From assembly GCA_019694595.1 (NCBI GenBank), contig JAIBBQ010000056.1:1-33894 (forward strand): DNA of 33,894 nucleotides, read 5' to 3'. Shown here one piece after another: positions 22,880-31,268 of this stretch. The notes under the pieces were generated by a model that ran no database searches, was not told the origin of the DNA, and saw only the letters and a list, made by a program, of their open reading frames with translations. Each line of letters starts with the position of its first letter. Within the stretch, counting starts at the first letter, position 1. This DNA comes from Myxococcaceae bacterium. GTDB taxonomy: Bacteria > Myxococcota > Myxococcia > Myxococcales > Myxococcaceae. The translations under genes were made by a program, and so were the position numbers.

Positions 22880-24472
22880 TCAGGGCGCGACGACGGTGGG
22901 CGACTCGCGGCCGACTTCCCACGCGGCGGCGCTGGTGTTGCTCTTGTGGTCGCCCATCGGGTTCTGCGGCGTCCACGCGGCGACGACGAGGTAGCGGCCG
23001 TCGGCGGTGAAGCGCAGCCGGCGCACGGCCCAGCCGAAGGAGCGCTCCACCGGCTCGCCGCCCGAGCGGTGCAGCAGCACGCGCTTGTCCCAGCCGCCGG
23101 TCGCCAGGGTGACGCCGTCGGGGCTGATGGCCGCAGTGGCCACCACGCCGTGGTGACCGTGCACCTGCTCCAGCACCGCACCGGTGGCGGCGTCGACGCG
23201 CGCTCCGCAGTCCCACGCGCGGTCGGGCTCGACGATGCCCTTCTTCTCGCGCTCGTAGATGTCGCGGGTGCGCTCGCTCTTGGTCTCGCTGAAGGCCACG
23301 CCCAGCACCTTGCCGGCGCGGTCGAGCGAGAAGTCGTTCACCGAGCCCTGGAAGGTGAAGCGCTGCGTCTCCTTGAGCGTCAGCCCCACGCTGGACTGCG
23401 CCGCGGCGGTCGCCACCTTGCGCTTGAGCACCGCTTCCTTCGCCGCCTCGTCGTAGGAGAGGTCCACCAGGTCCGCGAAGCCCTGCCCCAGCGCCGCCTG
23501 GGCGCCTTCGGCCACGCACGCCTCGCAGATGGCGACGTCGAGCCCGTCGAGCTGCAGCCCCTTGAAGGACACCGACACGCCGTGGGCCACCTTGGCGTTG
23601 ACGGTGCCGAAGGCCGACTGCAGGGGGACCTCGTCCTTGAGCTCGGTGGCGTCGAGGCCGCTCGTCTTGGCGAGCGCGGGGCGCACCACCACCGCGACGG
23701 GGAGCCGCGCGTCGATGGCGAAGGTCGCGGACGCCTTGCCCGCCAGCGTGCCGCGCACCTGCGCCGCGCCGCCCTTGCGGTCGAAGTGGATGCGCGCGCT
23801 GTCGCTCGCGAGCTGCTCTTCCTGCGAAGTGAACACGACGATGCTCTTGTCCCAGCTGCCGGTGAAGAGCCGCCCGTCGGGAGCGAAGGCGAGCGCGCGC
23901 ACCTCGTCGGCGTGCACCCGGGTCTCGGCGACGAACTGCAGCGACGGCCAGGCGAGCGTGGTGACGAGGCCCTTGGCGCTGCCCACCACCAGCCAGTGGC
24001 CCGACGGGTGGAAGGCGAGCGTCACCAGCGGCTCCTCGGTGAGCCACTGTCCGACGAGCTTCGCCGTCTTGGCGTCGTAGGCCCGCACCGCGCGGTCGCG
24101 GCTCACCGCGGCCACCGCAGCGCCGTCGGGCGCGTACTCCACCGCGTCGATGTCGAACTCGTACGGGTTGACCGCGACGTCGCCGAGCTGCCTGGGCGGG
24201 TTCTCCAGCGCCCACAGGGTGAGCTGGAAGTTCTTCATGCCCAGGCGGGAGACGGCCACCGCGCTGGAATCGGGCGAAGGCTTGGCGTCGTAGACGAAGT
24301 CTTCGTTGTTGAGCAGCAGCGCGGGCTCGTTGAGCTCCACCGGCGTGCCCACCACGTAGCTGCCGGGCTTGGCGCGCAGCGCGGCGCGCACGTCGTCGGG
24401 CAGCGGCACGGCGTGCTTGCAGGCGGTGAGCGCGAGCGAAAGGCCCAGCGCGAGTCGAGCGAGGGTCTTCAT
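22880..24472 (-). CDS. WD40-like lipoprotein with embedded degenerate retropepsin-like domain
   Basis: A 530-residue lipoprotein (lipobox LTAC, Cys18). WD40-type blades occur on both sides: EYAPDGAAVAAVSRDRAVRAYD, AFHPSGHWLVVGSAKG and AFAPDGRLFTGSWDKSIVVF before residue 225, and AISPDGVTLATGGWDKRVLLH and RFTADGRYLVVAAW after 440. Between them, about 228-345, sits a segment with the outline of a retroviral-type aspartic protease half: TFAID (Asp254), then PALAKTSGL, a GTVNAKVAHGVSVSFKGLQLDGLDVAIC strand pair and ALGQGF (327-332). The catalytic DTG/DSG triplet is replaced by Asp-Ala-Arg, so it is probably non-catalytic. The start forms an ATGA overlap with the upstream LpoA-like gene. Likely a periplasmic or outer-membrane interaction scaffold. 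Confidence 0.82.
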   Translation of the reverse strand: MKTLARLALGLSLALTACKHAVPLPDDVRAALRAKPGSYVVGTPVELNEPALLLNNEDFVYDAKPSPDSSAVAVSRLGMKNFQLTLWALENPPRQLGDVAVNPYEFDIDAVEYAPDGAAVAAVSRDRAVRAYDAKTAKLVGQWLTEEPLVTLAFHPSGHWLVVGSAKGLVTTLAWPSLQFVAETRVHADEVRALAFAPDGRLFTGSWDKSIVVFTSQEEQLASDSARIHFDRKGGAAQVRGTLAGKASATFAIDARLPVAVVVRPALAKTSGLDATELKDEVPLQSAFGTVNAKVAHGVSVSFKGLQLDGLDVAICEACVAEGAQAALGQGFADLVDLSYDEAAKEAVLKRKVATAAAQSSVGLTLKETQRFTFQGSVNDFSLDRAGKVLGVAFSETKSERTRDIYEREKKGIVEPDRAWDCGARVDAATGAVLEQVHGHHGVVATAAISPDGVTLATGGWDKRVLLHRSGGEPVERSFGWAVRRLRFTADGRYLVVAAWTPQNPMGDHKSNTSAAAWEVGRESPTVVAP

Positions 24473-26541
24473 CCCTGCGGCTTCCCGGCGGCGACGGGGG
24501 GAAGCTCCTTGATGCCCTTGGGGTCGATGGTCAGCATGAAGAGCGGCTTCACCGCCTCGCGCTTCTCGTCGAAGCGGGTGAGGCCGGTGGCGCCGTCGTA
24601 GTCGTGCAGGCCGGCGAGCTGCTCGCGCAGCTCCGCGCGCGACTTGGGCGCCTTGGTGTCGAGCAGCAGCTTGAGCATGCCGCCGGTGTCGAAGCCCACG
24701 GCGTCGAGCAGGCTGGGCTGCGCGTCCTTGTTGGCGTCGTGGAAGAGGTCGACGAAGGCCTTGGTCGCCTTACGGCTGGAGCCTTCGTAGAAGCCGTCGA
24801 CGTAGATGGAGCAGTGCACGAACTTGCCGCCGCGCACCACGAGCTCGTAGTCGTCGACGGTGCGGGACTTGGGCGAACTCCAGGTCGACGGGCCGAGCAG
24901 CACCACGGTCTTGAGCTTGTCCTGCCCGGTGGTCTTCTGGATCTTCTCCAGGTCCTTCTTGTCGCAGGCGTTGGTGATGATGTCTTCCACCGCGAGCGCG
25001 GGGGCGACCAGCGACACGCGCTGCCAGGAATCGGCGATGAGCAGCGCCTCGAAGTCGATGACCGGAGGCAGGTCCTTCTTCACCTTCTCCAGCGCCTTGC
25101 GGCGGTGGTAGTCGTCGAGGCCCTGCTCGCGCAGCTCGCGGAGCTTCTCGAGGTAATCGCCGCGGTCTTCCATGTAGTACCGGCCGACCAGGCGCTTGGC
25201 CTCGCTGGTGAACGTCGTCTGGTCGTGGTCGTACGTCTCCGCCGCGCGCAGGGTGCCGCCGCGCTTCTCCACCGCGTCCCAGAAGTCGTTGGCCACTTCC
25301 ACGCCGAAGGGGATGTTCGGGTACAGCACGCCGAACGACTTGAAGCCGAGCGACTTGGTCGCGTACTCGGCGAGCGCGTCGGCCTGCTGCTGGTTGGTCA
25401 GCATGTTGCGGAACACGTGCGGCCCGATGGCGGTGAGGCCTTCGGCGCGGCTCAGGCTGATGATGGGCACCTGCAGCTCTTCCGCCACCAGCGCGGCGCG
25501 GCGCGCGTCGTCAGACAGCAGCGGTCCCACGATGGCGATGGCGCCTTCGTCGAGCGCGAGCTCTTCCACCAGCTTGCCGGCGAGGTTCACGTCGCCCTGG
25601 GAGTCCTTGGCGATGAGCTCGACGTCGCTGCCCTTGAGCGCCAGGGTGAGGCCGCGCATCACCGCCTCGCCGAGCGCCTTGTACTTGCCGCTCAGGGGCA
25701 GCACCGCGCCCACCACCTTGGGCTTCACCTCGAAGCGGCGCGCGGTGCGGTCGAGCATCTGCCGGGCCGACGGCGCCCAGGGCGAGCTCGGCGCCTCGCG
25801 CAGGAGCGTGCGCAGCGTCTCGTCGAGCCGCTGCCAGTCGCGCAGGTGGAAGTAGATGCGCGCCAGCTTGAAGGTGAGCAGCGGCCAGGCCGGGTGGCCG
25901 GGAGACAGGCCCTGGTACGCCTCGGCGACCGAGAGGAAGTTGGCCTTGGTCTCCACCACGTCTTCCATCGCCTTGAGCGCCTCGTCGCGCTCGGCGCCGC
26001 TGGTGTCGTCGACCCGCTTGAGCGCCAGCTTGAGCGCGTCGGCGTACTGCTTGGCGCCGGCGGCGGCGCGGGCGAGCGCTTCCTCGGCGCGGCGCTTGTC
26101 GGGGCCGGACAGGGTGTCCACCAGCGACTGCAGCGCCTGGTACGCGTCGCGGTACTGCTTGAGCTCGAGCGCGGCGAGCGCCGAGGTCAGCCGCGCCTGG
26201 TCCGCCTGCGGGTAGAGCGGGTTCTCGAAGATCAGCTCGTCGAGCGAGCGGCGCGCGGTGGCGTAGTCGCCTTCCTCGTAGGCGGCGATGCCCGCGCGGT
26301 AGAGCGCTTCCTCGCCCGCGGTGGTCTCGGGGAAGGCCTTGCGCACCGAGAGGTACGCGTCGACCGCGGCCTTGCGGCCCTTGGTGTCCTGCACGTGGAC
26401 GGCGTCGGCGAGCGCCTGGTCGGCGCGCTTGTCGGACTTCGCCTCCACCCGCGGCTTGCCGTTCACGGTGGTGCTGCCGCCGGGCCGCGGACATGCGGCC
26501 AGACAGACACCCAGGCTCAACAGGAAGATCCGGTGCGTCAT
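24469..26541 (-). CDS. LpoA-like lipoprotein: TPR region plus periplasmic-binding-protein domain
   Basis: A 690-residue lipoprotein. The start is the ATG at 26541 (MTHRIFLL), giving a lipobox LAAC (Cys17); a much longer frame upstream runs antisense to nothing recognisable and overlaps the next gene. Residues about 40-270 are TPR-like helical repeats (AFPETTAGEEALYRAGIAAYEEGDYATARRSL, YPQADQARLTSALAALELKQYRDAYQAL). From about 275 a type-I periplasmic binding fold begins (KVVGAVLPLSGKYKALGEAVMRGLTLAL, AIAIVGPLLSDDARRAALVAEELQVPIISLSRAEGL). This order is that of LpoA, the outer-membrane activator of the peptidoglycan synthase PBP1A, though amino-acid-binding receptors share the second domain. 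It is coupled to the WD40-like lipoprotein gene. Confidence 0.85.
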   Translation of the reverse strand: MTHRIFLLSLGVCLAACPRPGGSTTVNGKPRVEAKSDKRADQALADAVHVQDTKGRKAAVDAYLSVRKAFPETTAGEEALYRAGIAAYEEGDYATARRSLDELIFENPLYPQADQARLTSALAALELKQYRDAYQALQSLVDTLSGPDKRRAEEALARAAAGAKQYADALKLALKRVDDTSGAERDEALKAMEDVVETKANFLSVAEAYQGLSPGHPAWPLLTFKLARIYFHLRDWQRLDETLRTLLREAPSSPWAPSARQMLDRTARRFEVKPKVVGAVLPLSGKYKALGEAVMRGLTLALKGSDVELIAKDSQGDVNLAGKLVEELALDEGAIAIVGPLLSDDARRAALVAEELQVPIISLSRAEGLTAIGPHVFRNMLTNQQQADALAEYATKSLGFKSFGVLYPNIPFGVEVANDFWDAVEKRGGTLRAAETYDHDQTTFTSEAKRLVGRYYMEDRGDYLEKLRELREQGLDDYHRRKALEKVKKDLPPVIDFEALLIADSWQRVSLVAPALAVEDIITNACDKKDLEKIQKTTGQDKLKTVVLLGPSTWSSPKSRTVDDYELVVRGGKFVHCSIYVDGFYEGSSRKATKAFVDLFHDANKDAQPSLLDAVGFDTGGMLKLLLDTKAPKSRAELREQLAGLHDYDGATGLTRFDEKREAVKPLFMLTIDPKGIKELPPVAAGKPQG

Positions 26542-26600
26542 CGAGGGCCGTGCATAGTGCACTTCGCGCGCCTTGGTCGTTCCCTTTGCAGCGCCCCGGG

Positions 26601-27686
26601 TCAGGGCAGCAGCGTGCTGTTGACGCAGAGCCGGGGCACGCTGGTGGGGAAGACGTAGCTCAGCATCAGACACTGCTCGTCGAGCTCGAGGCTGGCGCCG
26701 GTGTGGATGACCCGGTTGGTCGGGTTGACGTAGTCGCAGGCGTACTGCGCGCCGGCGGTCGGCGCGGGGAAGGCGGGGGCGGCCCAGGTGGACGCGCCGG
26801 GGTGCTCCCAGTCGTTCCCGTCGAAGAGCGTCGTCGCGCCGTCGAACACCCGGGCGCGCGTGCCCTGCTTGTGGGTGAACACGGACAGCCAGGTGAACTT
26901 GGTGCTGGTGGGCAGCGGGCACGTGGCCGAGGCCGTCGTCGAGCCGCTCGCGGGAATGTTGAGGTTCGCGTTGTAGGCGACCAGCGAGTCCGCGCGCGTC
27001 ACCCCGGCGTCGACCGGGTAGAGCCCCACCTCGAGCTCCGCGCTGGAGTCGAGCGCTCCGCTCGTGGGGTTGGTCACCACCAGGTACAGGTAGCCGGACG
27101 TGCCGGGGGCGATGACCTTGGCGAGCGGGTGGCCCGCGCCGTCGTCCGCGGGGAACGACCAGCCGGCGTCAGGCTCCCACGCCGAGTACGCCCACGACGC
27201 CTTGCCTGGGTCCTGCGCGCAGTCGGTGGTGGTGAAGGTGCCCGCGTCGGCCAGCGCGGTGTTCGACAGCCAGAGCGACAGGTAGTGCACCGACGCCGTC
27301 GACCGGGAGCGCCACGACTTCACCGCCACCTCGGCCGCGTTCGCGGTGCGGAAGTGGTAGCAGAACGCGGTCTGCGTGCCTGCGTCGACGCTGAAGGCCG
27401 GCACGGTGATGGTGAAGGCGAGCGGGTTGCCCGCATCGACGCCCGCGTCGACGCTGCCGCCGTCCATTCCAGCATCGAGCACGCCGGCGTCGGAGCCCGC
27501 GTCCGGCGCGCCACCGTCGCTCAGGCCCGCGTCGATGCCCGCGTCCACACCCGCGTCGAGGCCGGCGTCCGTGCCAGCGTCGACTCCGGCGTCGAGGCCC
27601 GCGTCTTGCCCGCCCGCGTCCGACGGACCGGGGCTTCCCGAGCAACCAACCACCACGACACAGAGGACCAGGCAAGCGGAGCGCAT
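26601..27686 (-). CDS. DAG-repeat lipoprotein resembling copper type II ascorbate-dependent monooxygenase
   Basis: A 361-residue lipoprotein (ATG at 27686; lipobox VVGC, Cys15). Residues about 20-85 are a low-complexity linker of DAG/DAGVDAG units. The rest looks like the two-module copper type II monooxygenase fold (PHM/DBH-like): first module FTITVPAFSVDAGTQTAFCYHF, KSWRSRSTASVHYLSLWLS; second module WLSVFTHKQGTRARVF, DGNDWEHPG, YACDYVNPTNRVIHTGASLELDEQCLML. In active enzymes the first module has a His pair, the second an HxH motif and a Met ligand (EMC); here I see VHY, a single His in FTHKQGT and DEQC, so copper ligands are largely missing. It may be a binding protein derived from the enzyme. 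Assignment is by pattern only. The gene ends 59 bases before the LpoA-like start. Confidence 0.72.
   Translation of the reverse strand: MRSACLVLCVVVVGCSGSPGPSDAGGQDAGLDAGVDAGTDAGLDAGVDAGIDAGLSDGGAPDAGSDAGVLDAGMDGGSVDAGVDAGNPLAFTITVPAFSVDAGTQTAFCYHFRTANAAEVAVKSWRSRSTASVHYLSLWLSNTALADAGTFTTTDCAQDPGKASWAYSAWEPDAGWSFPADDGAGHPLAKVIAPGTSGYLYLVVTNPTSGALDSSAELEVGLYPVDAGVTRADSLVAYNANLNIPASGSTTASATCPLPTSTKFTWLSVFTHKQGTRARVFDGATTLFDGNDWEHPGASTWAAPAFPAPTAGAQYACDYVNPTNRVIHTGASLELDEQCLMLSYVFPTSVPRLCVNSTLLP
27430..27624. repeat. Low-complexity GCGTCGA-type repeat coding the DAG linker
   Basis: Imperfect 9- and 18-base units coding for DAG, LDAG, VDAG and TDAG fill most of this stretch, on the minus strand of the lipoprotein gene. 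Period is a multiple of three. The linker is Asp-rich, unlike the Gly/Ser-rich ones elsewhere in the window. Confidence 0.8.
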
Positions 27687-27709
27687 GCTTGCGCTGCCTA
27701 GCAAAAGCC

Positions 27710-28840
27710 TCAGCGCTTGGTCGCGGCGAAGAGCGACTTCACCTTGTCGAAGAAGCCCTTGGTGCGCGGGCTCACCGAGTCGCCGGCTTCCTTGGCGAAG
27801 GCCTCGAGCAGCTCGCGCTGCCGCGCCGACAGCTCGCTGGGCGTCTCGATGGCGATGCGCACGTGCTGGTCGCCGCGCCCGCCGCCGTGGAGCCGCGGCA
27901 CGCCCTTGCCCTTGAGGCGGAACACCTTGCCCCACTGGGTGCCCGCGGGCACGCGCATGGTGACCGGCCCGTCGAGCGTGGGGACCTCGATGTCCGCGCC
28001 CAGCGCTGCCTGGGTGAAGGCGATGGGGACCTCGCAGAGGATGTCGTCTTCCTCGCGGTGGAAGATGGCGTGCTCGCGCACCTGCACCACGACGTACAGG
28101 TCGCCGGCGGGGCCGCCGTTGGGGCCGGGCTCGCCTTCGCCCGCCAGCCGCACGCGGGTGCCGTTGTCCACGCCGCCGGGAATCTTCACCGTGAGGCTCG
28201 ACTCCGACTCCACGTGCCCCAAGCCCTTGCAGCTCTTGCAGGGGTCGGCGACCACCTTGCCGGTGCCGCTGCACTGGCCGCAGGCGCGGGCCACCGCGAA
28301 GAAGCCCTGGGTGAAGCGGACCTCGCCGGCGCCGCCGCAGGTGGGGCAGGTGCGCGACTGCTTGGTCTTGGAGCCGGTGCCCTCGCACGCCTCGCAGGCC
28401 TTGGGCCGCGGGATGCGGACCGCGACCTCGGTGCCGAAGCAGGCTTCCTCGAAGGAGATTTCCAGGTTGTAGCGGAGGTCCGCGCCGCGCTGGCGCTGCG
28501 GGCCCCGGGGTCCGCCCCGACGGCCGCCGAAGATGTCGCCGAAGATTTCCCCGAAGATCTCGTTCAGGTCGACCGCGGTGCCGAAGCCCTGCCCCTGGCC
28601 GCCGCCGAAGCCTTCCAGGCCCTGGTGGCCGAACCGGTCGTACCGGGCGCGCTTCTCCGGGGTGGAGAGCACGTCGTACGCCTCGGACGCTTCCTTGAAC
28701 TTCTCCTCGGCGCTCGCGTCCCCTGGGTTGCGGTCGGGGTGGAACTGCATGGCGAGCTTGCGGAAGGCGCTCTTGAGCGCCGCCGCGTCGGCGCCTTTGT
28801 CCACGCCGAGGACCTCGTAGTAGTCGCGCTTGGCCGCCAT
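27710..28840 (-). CDS. dnaJ: Type I J-domain chaperone DnaJ
   Basis: A 376-residue co-chaperone of DnaK (Hsp70): it delivers unfolded proteins and stimulates DnaK ATPase. All family parts are present: J domain (1-70) with the HPD motif at 34-36 (MQFHPDRNPG), a Gly/Phe region (GGGQGQGFG...GGRRGGPRGP), four CxxCxGxG zinc-finger repeats (CEACEGTG, CPTCGGAG, CGQCSGTG, CKSCKGLG), and the C-terminal substrate-binding beta domains. Start ATG at 28840 (MAAKRDYYEVLG). A TTATAT hexamer (28860-28855 on the minus strand) lies 14 bases before it with no ribosome-binding site, so the mRNA leader may be very short. dnaK and grpE are not nearby. The start overlaps the first codon of the divergent ABC gene. 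Confidence 0.97.
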   Translation of the reverse strand: MAAKRDYYEVLGVDKGADAAALKSAFRKLAMQFHPDRNPGDASAEEKFKEASEAYDVLSTPEKRARYDRFGHQGLEGFGGGQGQGFGTAVDLNEIFGEIFGDIFGGRRGGPRGPQRQRGADLRYNLEISFEEACFGTEVAVRIPRPKACEACEGTGSKTKQSRTCPTCGGAGEVRFTQGFFAVARACGQCSGTGKVVADPCKSCKGLGHVESESSLTVKIPGGVDNGTRVRLAGEGEPGPNGGPAGDLYVVVQVREHAIFHREEDDILCEVPIAFTQAALGADIEVPTLDGPVTMRVPAGTQWGKVFRLKGKGVPRLHGGGRGDQHVRIAIETPSELSARQRELLEAFAKEAGDSVSPRTKGFFDKVKSLFAATKR

Positions 28841-30569
28841 GAAGGAACGCGCACATATAACGCAGGCTTCGCCGCCGGCAACGCGCGCGCTCATCCTGCG
28901 GGTGGGAGGGTGGATCCGCCCCTTTCGTACCCAGGTCGCCCTGGCCGCCCTCGCCGCCCTGGTGGCAGCCCTCGCCGGCAGCGGCTTCACCACCGTGGTG
29001 GGCCCCCTGCTCCACGGCATGCTGGCGGGAGAGACCGGGAGCTGGCCGGTGCTCCAGCTCGCCGGCCTGGTGGTGGCCCTGGCCGGCGCCCGGGCGCTCT
29101 CGATGTGGGTGCACACCGGGCTCATGCAGGGCGTGGCGCAGAAGGTGCTCTCGCGGCTGCGCGCCGACCTCCACCGCCACGTGCTGGCGCTGGGGCCCGC
29201 GTGGCACCAGGCGCACCACTCGGGCGAGGTGGTGGCGCGCTTCAGCCTCGACGTGGACCGCGTCGAGCTCACCGTGGGCCAGGTGCTGACCAGCGCGCTG
29301 CGTGACGGCCTCCAGGTGGTGGCGCTCCTGGGCGCCTGCCTGGTCATCGACGTGCGGCTCTTCGCGCTGGCCTTCGTGGTGGTGCCGCTGATGGCGTGGC
29401 CGGTGTCCCGCTTCGCCAAGGCGCTCAAGAAGGTGGCGGTCGGCGCGCAGCAATCGCTCGGAGGGCTGACGGTGCTCGCGGCGGAGACGCTGCAGAACCT
29501 CGCGGTGGTGCAGACCACGCAGTCCGAAGGGGTGGTGCTGGAGAAGGCCGACCAGGAGCACCGCGTCTACCTGGGGCTGATGCGCCGCTCGCTCCTGGTG
29601 CGCGGCGCCTTCACGCCGACGCTCGAGGTGCTGGGCATCGCGGGGGTGGCGCTCGCGCTCGCGCTCGGCGTGCGCGCGGTGCAGCAGGAGCCGGCGCTGG
29701 CGCCCAAGCTGCTCAGCTTCCTGGCCGCGGCGCTCCTCGTCTACCAGCCGGTGAAGGGGCTCTCCGGGGCCTTCGGGCAGCTCTCGCAGGGCCTCGCCGC
29801 CGCGGGGCGCCTCACCGAGGTGCTCGACGCACCGGTGATGCCCGACGAGGGCACCTCCTGCGGTCCGCTGACGGGTGCGCTCGCCTTCGAGGGCGTCCGG
29901 GTGCGCTTCGGTGACGACCGCGAAGGCCTCAAGGGCCTCGACCTGTCGCTGCCCGCGGGGAAGCTCATCGCGCTCGTGGGCGAGAGCGGCTCGGGGAAGA
30001 CGACGCTGCTGCGCACGGTGCTGCGGCTGCTGGAGCCGAGCGCCGGCCGGGTGCTGTGGGACGGCACGCCCCTGTCGACCATCGCCCCGTCGAGCCTGCG
30101 CGCGCAGGTGGCGTGGATGCCGCAGGAAGCGGTCGTCCTCTCCGGCACCGTGCGCGACAACCTGCTGCTCGCGAAGCCCGGCGCCACCGAGGACGAGCTG
30201 TGGGCGGCGCTCACCTCCGCGCACGCGGACACCTTCGTGCGCGCGCGGCCGGGCGGGCTCGATGCGCCGGTGGGCGAGCGCGGCAACCAGCTCTCGGGCG
30301 GCCAGCGCCAGCGGCTCGCGATGGCGCGCGTGTTCCTCGCCGCGCCCTCGGTGCTGCTGCTCGACGAGCCCACCAGCGCGCTCGACGCCGAGGCCCAGGC
30401 AGCGGTGGAAGAAGGCTTGCGGGCGCTGCGTGCCGGCCGCACGGTGCTGATGGCGGCGCACCGCCTGGAGACGGTGCGCGACGCCGACCTGGTGGTGGTG
30501 CTGCGCGACGGCCAGGTGCTGAAGCAGGGCCGCCCGGACGAGGTGCTGGCCGGCGGACTGCCCGGCTGA
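28839..30569 (+). CDS. ABC exporter, fused transmembrane and ATPase half-transporter (MsbA/LmrA-like)
   Basis: A 576-residue half-transporter expected to work as a homodimer. Residues 1-330 hold six membrane helices (for example VALAALAALVAALAGSGFTTVVG, LQVVALLGACLVI, FALAFVVVPLMAWPV). The ATPase has Walker A GESGSGKTT (about 381), Q-loop PQE, signature LSGGQRQR, Walker B VLLLDEP, and H-loop AAHR, all intact. The family includes lipid and drug exporters; substrate cannot be told. The start is uncertain: ATG at 28839 shares its bases with the dnaJ start on the other strand (CATG), a TTG lies 3 codons upstream and a GTG at 28902 would remove 21 residues. The gene converges on the DJ-1-like gene, 24 bases away. 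Confidence 0.9.
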   Translation: MKERAHITQASPPATRALILRVGGWIRPFRTQVALAALAALVAALAGSGFTTVVGPLLHGMLAGETGSWPVLQLAGLVVALAGARALSMWVHTGLMQGVAQKVLSRLRADLHRHVLALGPAWHQAHHSGEVVARFSLDVDRVELTVGQVLTSALRDGLQVVALLGACLVIDVRLFALAFVVVPLMAWPVSRFAKALKKVAVGAQQSLGGLTVLAAETLQNLAVVQTTQSEGVVLEKADQEHRVYLGLMRRSLLVRGAFTPTLEVLGIAGVALALALGVRAVQQEPALAPKLLSFLAAALLVYQPVKGLSGAFGQLSQGLAAAGRLTEVLDAPVMPDEGTSCGPLTGALAFEGVRVRFGDDREGLKGLDLSLPAGKLIALVGESGSGKTTLLRTVLRLLEPSAGRVLWDGTPLSTIAPSSLRAQVAWMPQEAVVLSGTVRDNLLLAKPGATEDELWAALTSAHADTFVRARPGGLDAPVGERGNQLSGGQRQRLAMARVFLAAPSVLLLDEPTSALDAEAQAAVEEGLRALRAGRTVLMAAHRLETVRDADLVVVLRDGQVLKQGRPDEVLAGGLPG

Positions 30570-30593
30570 GCCCATCGCCCGGGCGGAAGGACT

Positions 30594-31268
30594 TCAGCGG
30601 CCGCTCGCCGCGACGAGCACTTCCTGCGCCGCCGCCTTGGACGAGGCCGGGTTCTGGCCGGTCACCAGCCGCCCGTCGCGCACCGCGTGGCTCGCCCAGT
30701 TCGGCCCGCGCTCGTAGGTGCCCCCGAGCTCGGCGAGGCGCGTCTCGAGGAGGAAGGGGACTACCTTGGTGAGCCCCACCGCCGCCTCTTCCTCGTTGCT
30801 GAAGGCGGTGAAGCGGCGACCCTTCACGATGGGCTGACCGGCCGCGTCCTTCACGCCCACCAGGCCCGCGGGGCCGTGGCACACCGCGGCCACCACCTTG
30901 CCCGCCTTCCACGCCTCGGACAGCACGCGGGCAACGTCGGCGCTGGTGGGCAGGTCCCACATGGTGCCGTGGCCGCCGGCGACGAACACCGCGTCGTAGC
31001 CGCCCTTCACCTCGCCGAGCGGCAGGGTGTGCTTCAGCTTCTCCACCGCGGCGGTGTCGGCGAGGAAGGCCTTGGTCTCGGCCGACGGCTCCTTCTCGCT
31101 CTTGGGGTCGACCGGCGCGGGCCCGCCCAGCGGAGAGGCGAGGTCGACCTGCGCCCCGGCGGCGCGGAACACCTGGTACGGGACCGCGACTTCCTCGAGC
31201 CAGAGCCCGGTCTTCATGCCCGAGCTCCCGAGGACGGCGTGGCTGGTGACGACGATGAGGATCTTCAT
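30594..31268 (-). CDS. DJ-1/PfpI-superfamily protein (type 1 glutamine amidotransferase-like)
   Basis: A 224-residue cytoplasmic protein with the DJ-1/HchA fold. The nucleophile elbow is AAVCHGPAGL with Cys130, preceded by VFVAGGHGTMWDL; Glu25/Glu26 in GLWLEEVAVPYQVFRAAG matches the acidic residue next to the Cys. These are the marks of class I glyoxalase/deglycase-type members that act on methylglyoxal, though some are chaperones; the pattern SPLGGPAPVDPKS is typical of this subgroup. Start ATG at 31268 has GGAG 8 bases upstream. It lies divergent from a LysR regulator, 109 bases away, which probably controls it. Confidence 0.9.
   Translation of the reverse strand: MKILIVVTSHAVLGSSGMKTGLWLEEVAVPYQVFRAAGAQVDLASPLGGPAPVDPKSEKEPSAETKAFLADTAAVEKLKHTLPLGEVKGGYDAVFVAGGHGTMWDLPTSADVARVLSEAWKAGKVVAAVCHGPAGLVGVKDAAGQPIVKGRRFTAFSNEEEAAVGLTKVVPFLLETRLAELGGTYERGPNWASHAVRDGRLVTGQNPASSKAAAQEVLVAASGR

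Noticed and set aside
24469-26922. A longer start for the LpoA-like protein, up to 26922
   Set aside because: The extra N-terminal residues are antisense to nothing recognisable, overlap the next gene, and would bury the signal peptide and lipobox that begin at 26541.
27430-27624. Possible satellite or attachment site
   Set aside because: The repeats code for an in-frame DAG linker inside a lipoprotein and are not flanked by mobile genes.
26601-30575. A single minus-strand frame of 1324 codons joining the DAG lipoprotein to sequence across dnaJ and the ABC gene
   Set aside because: The lipoprotein has its own signal peptide and lipobox at 27686; the upstream part is a shadow of dnaJ and the exporter.
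30570-30593. CGCCCGGGCG palindrome between the convergent ABC and DJ-1-like genes as a terminator
   Set aside because: The palindrome has no loop and no T-run; in this base composition such short palindromes are common.
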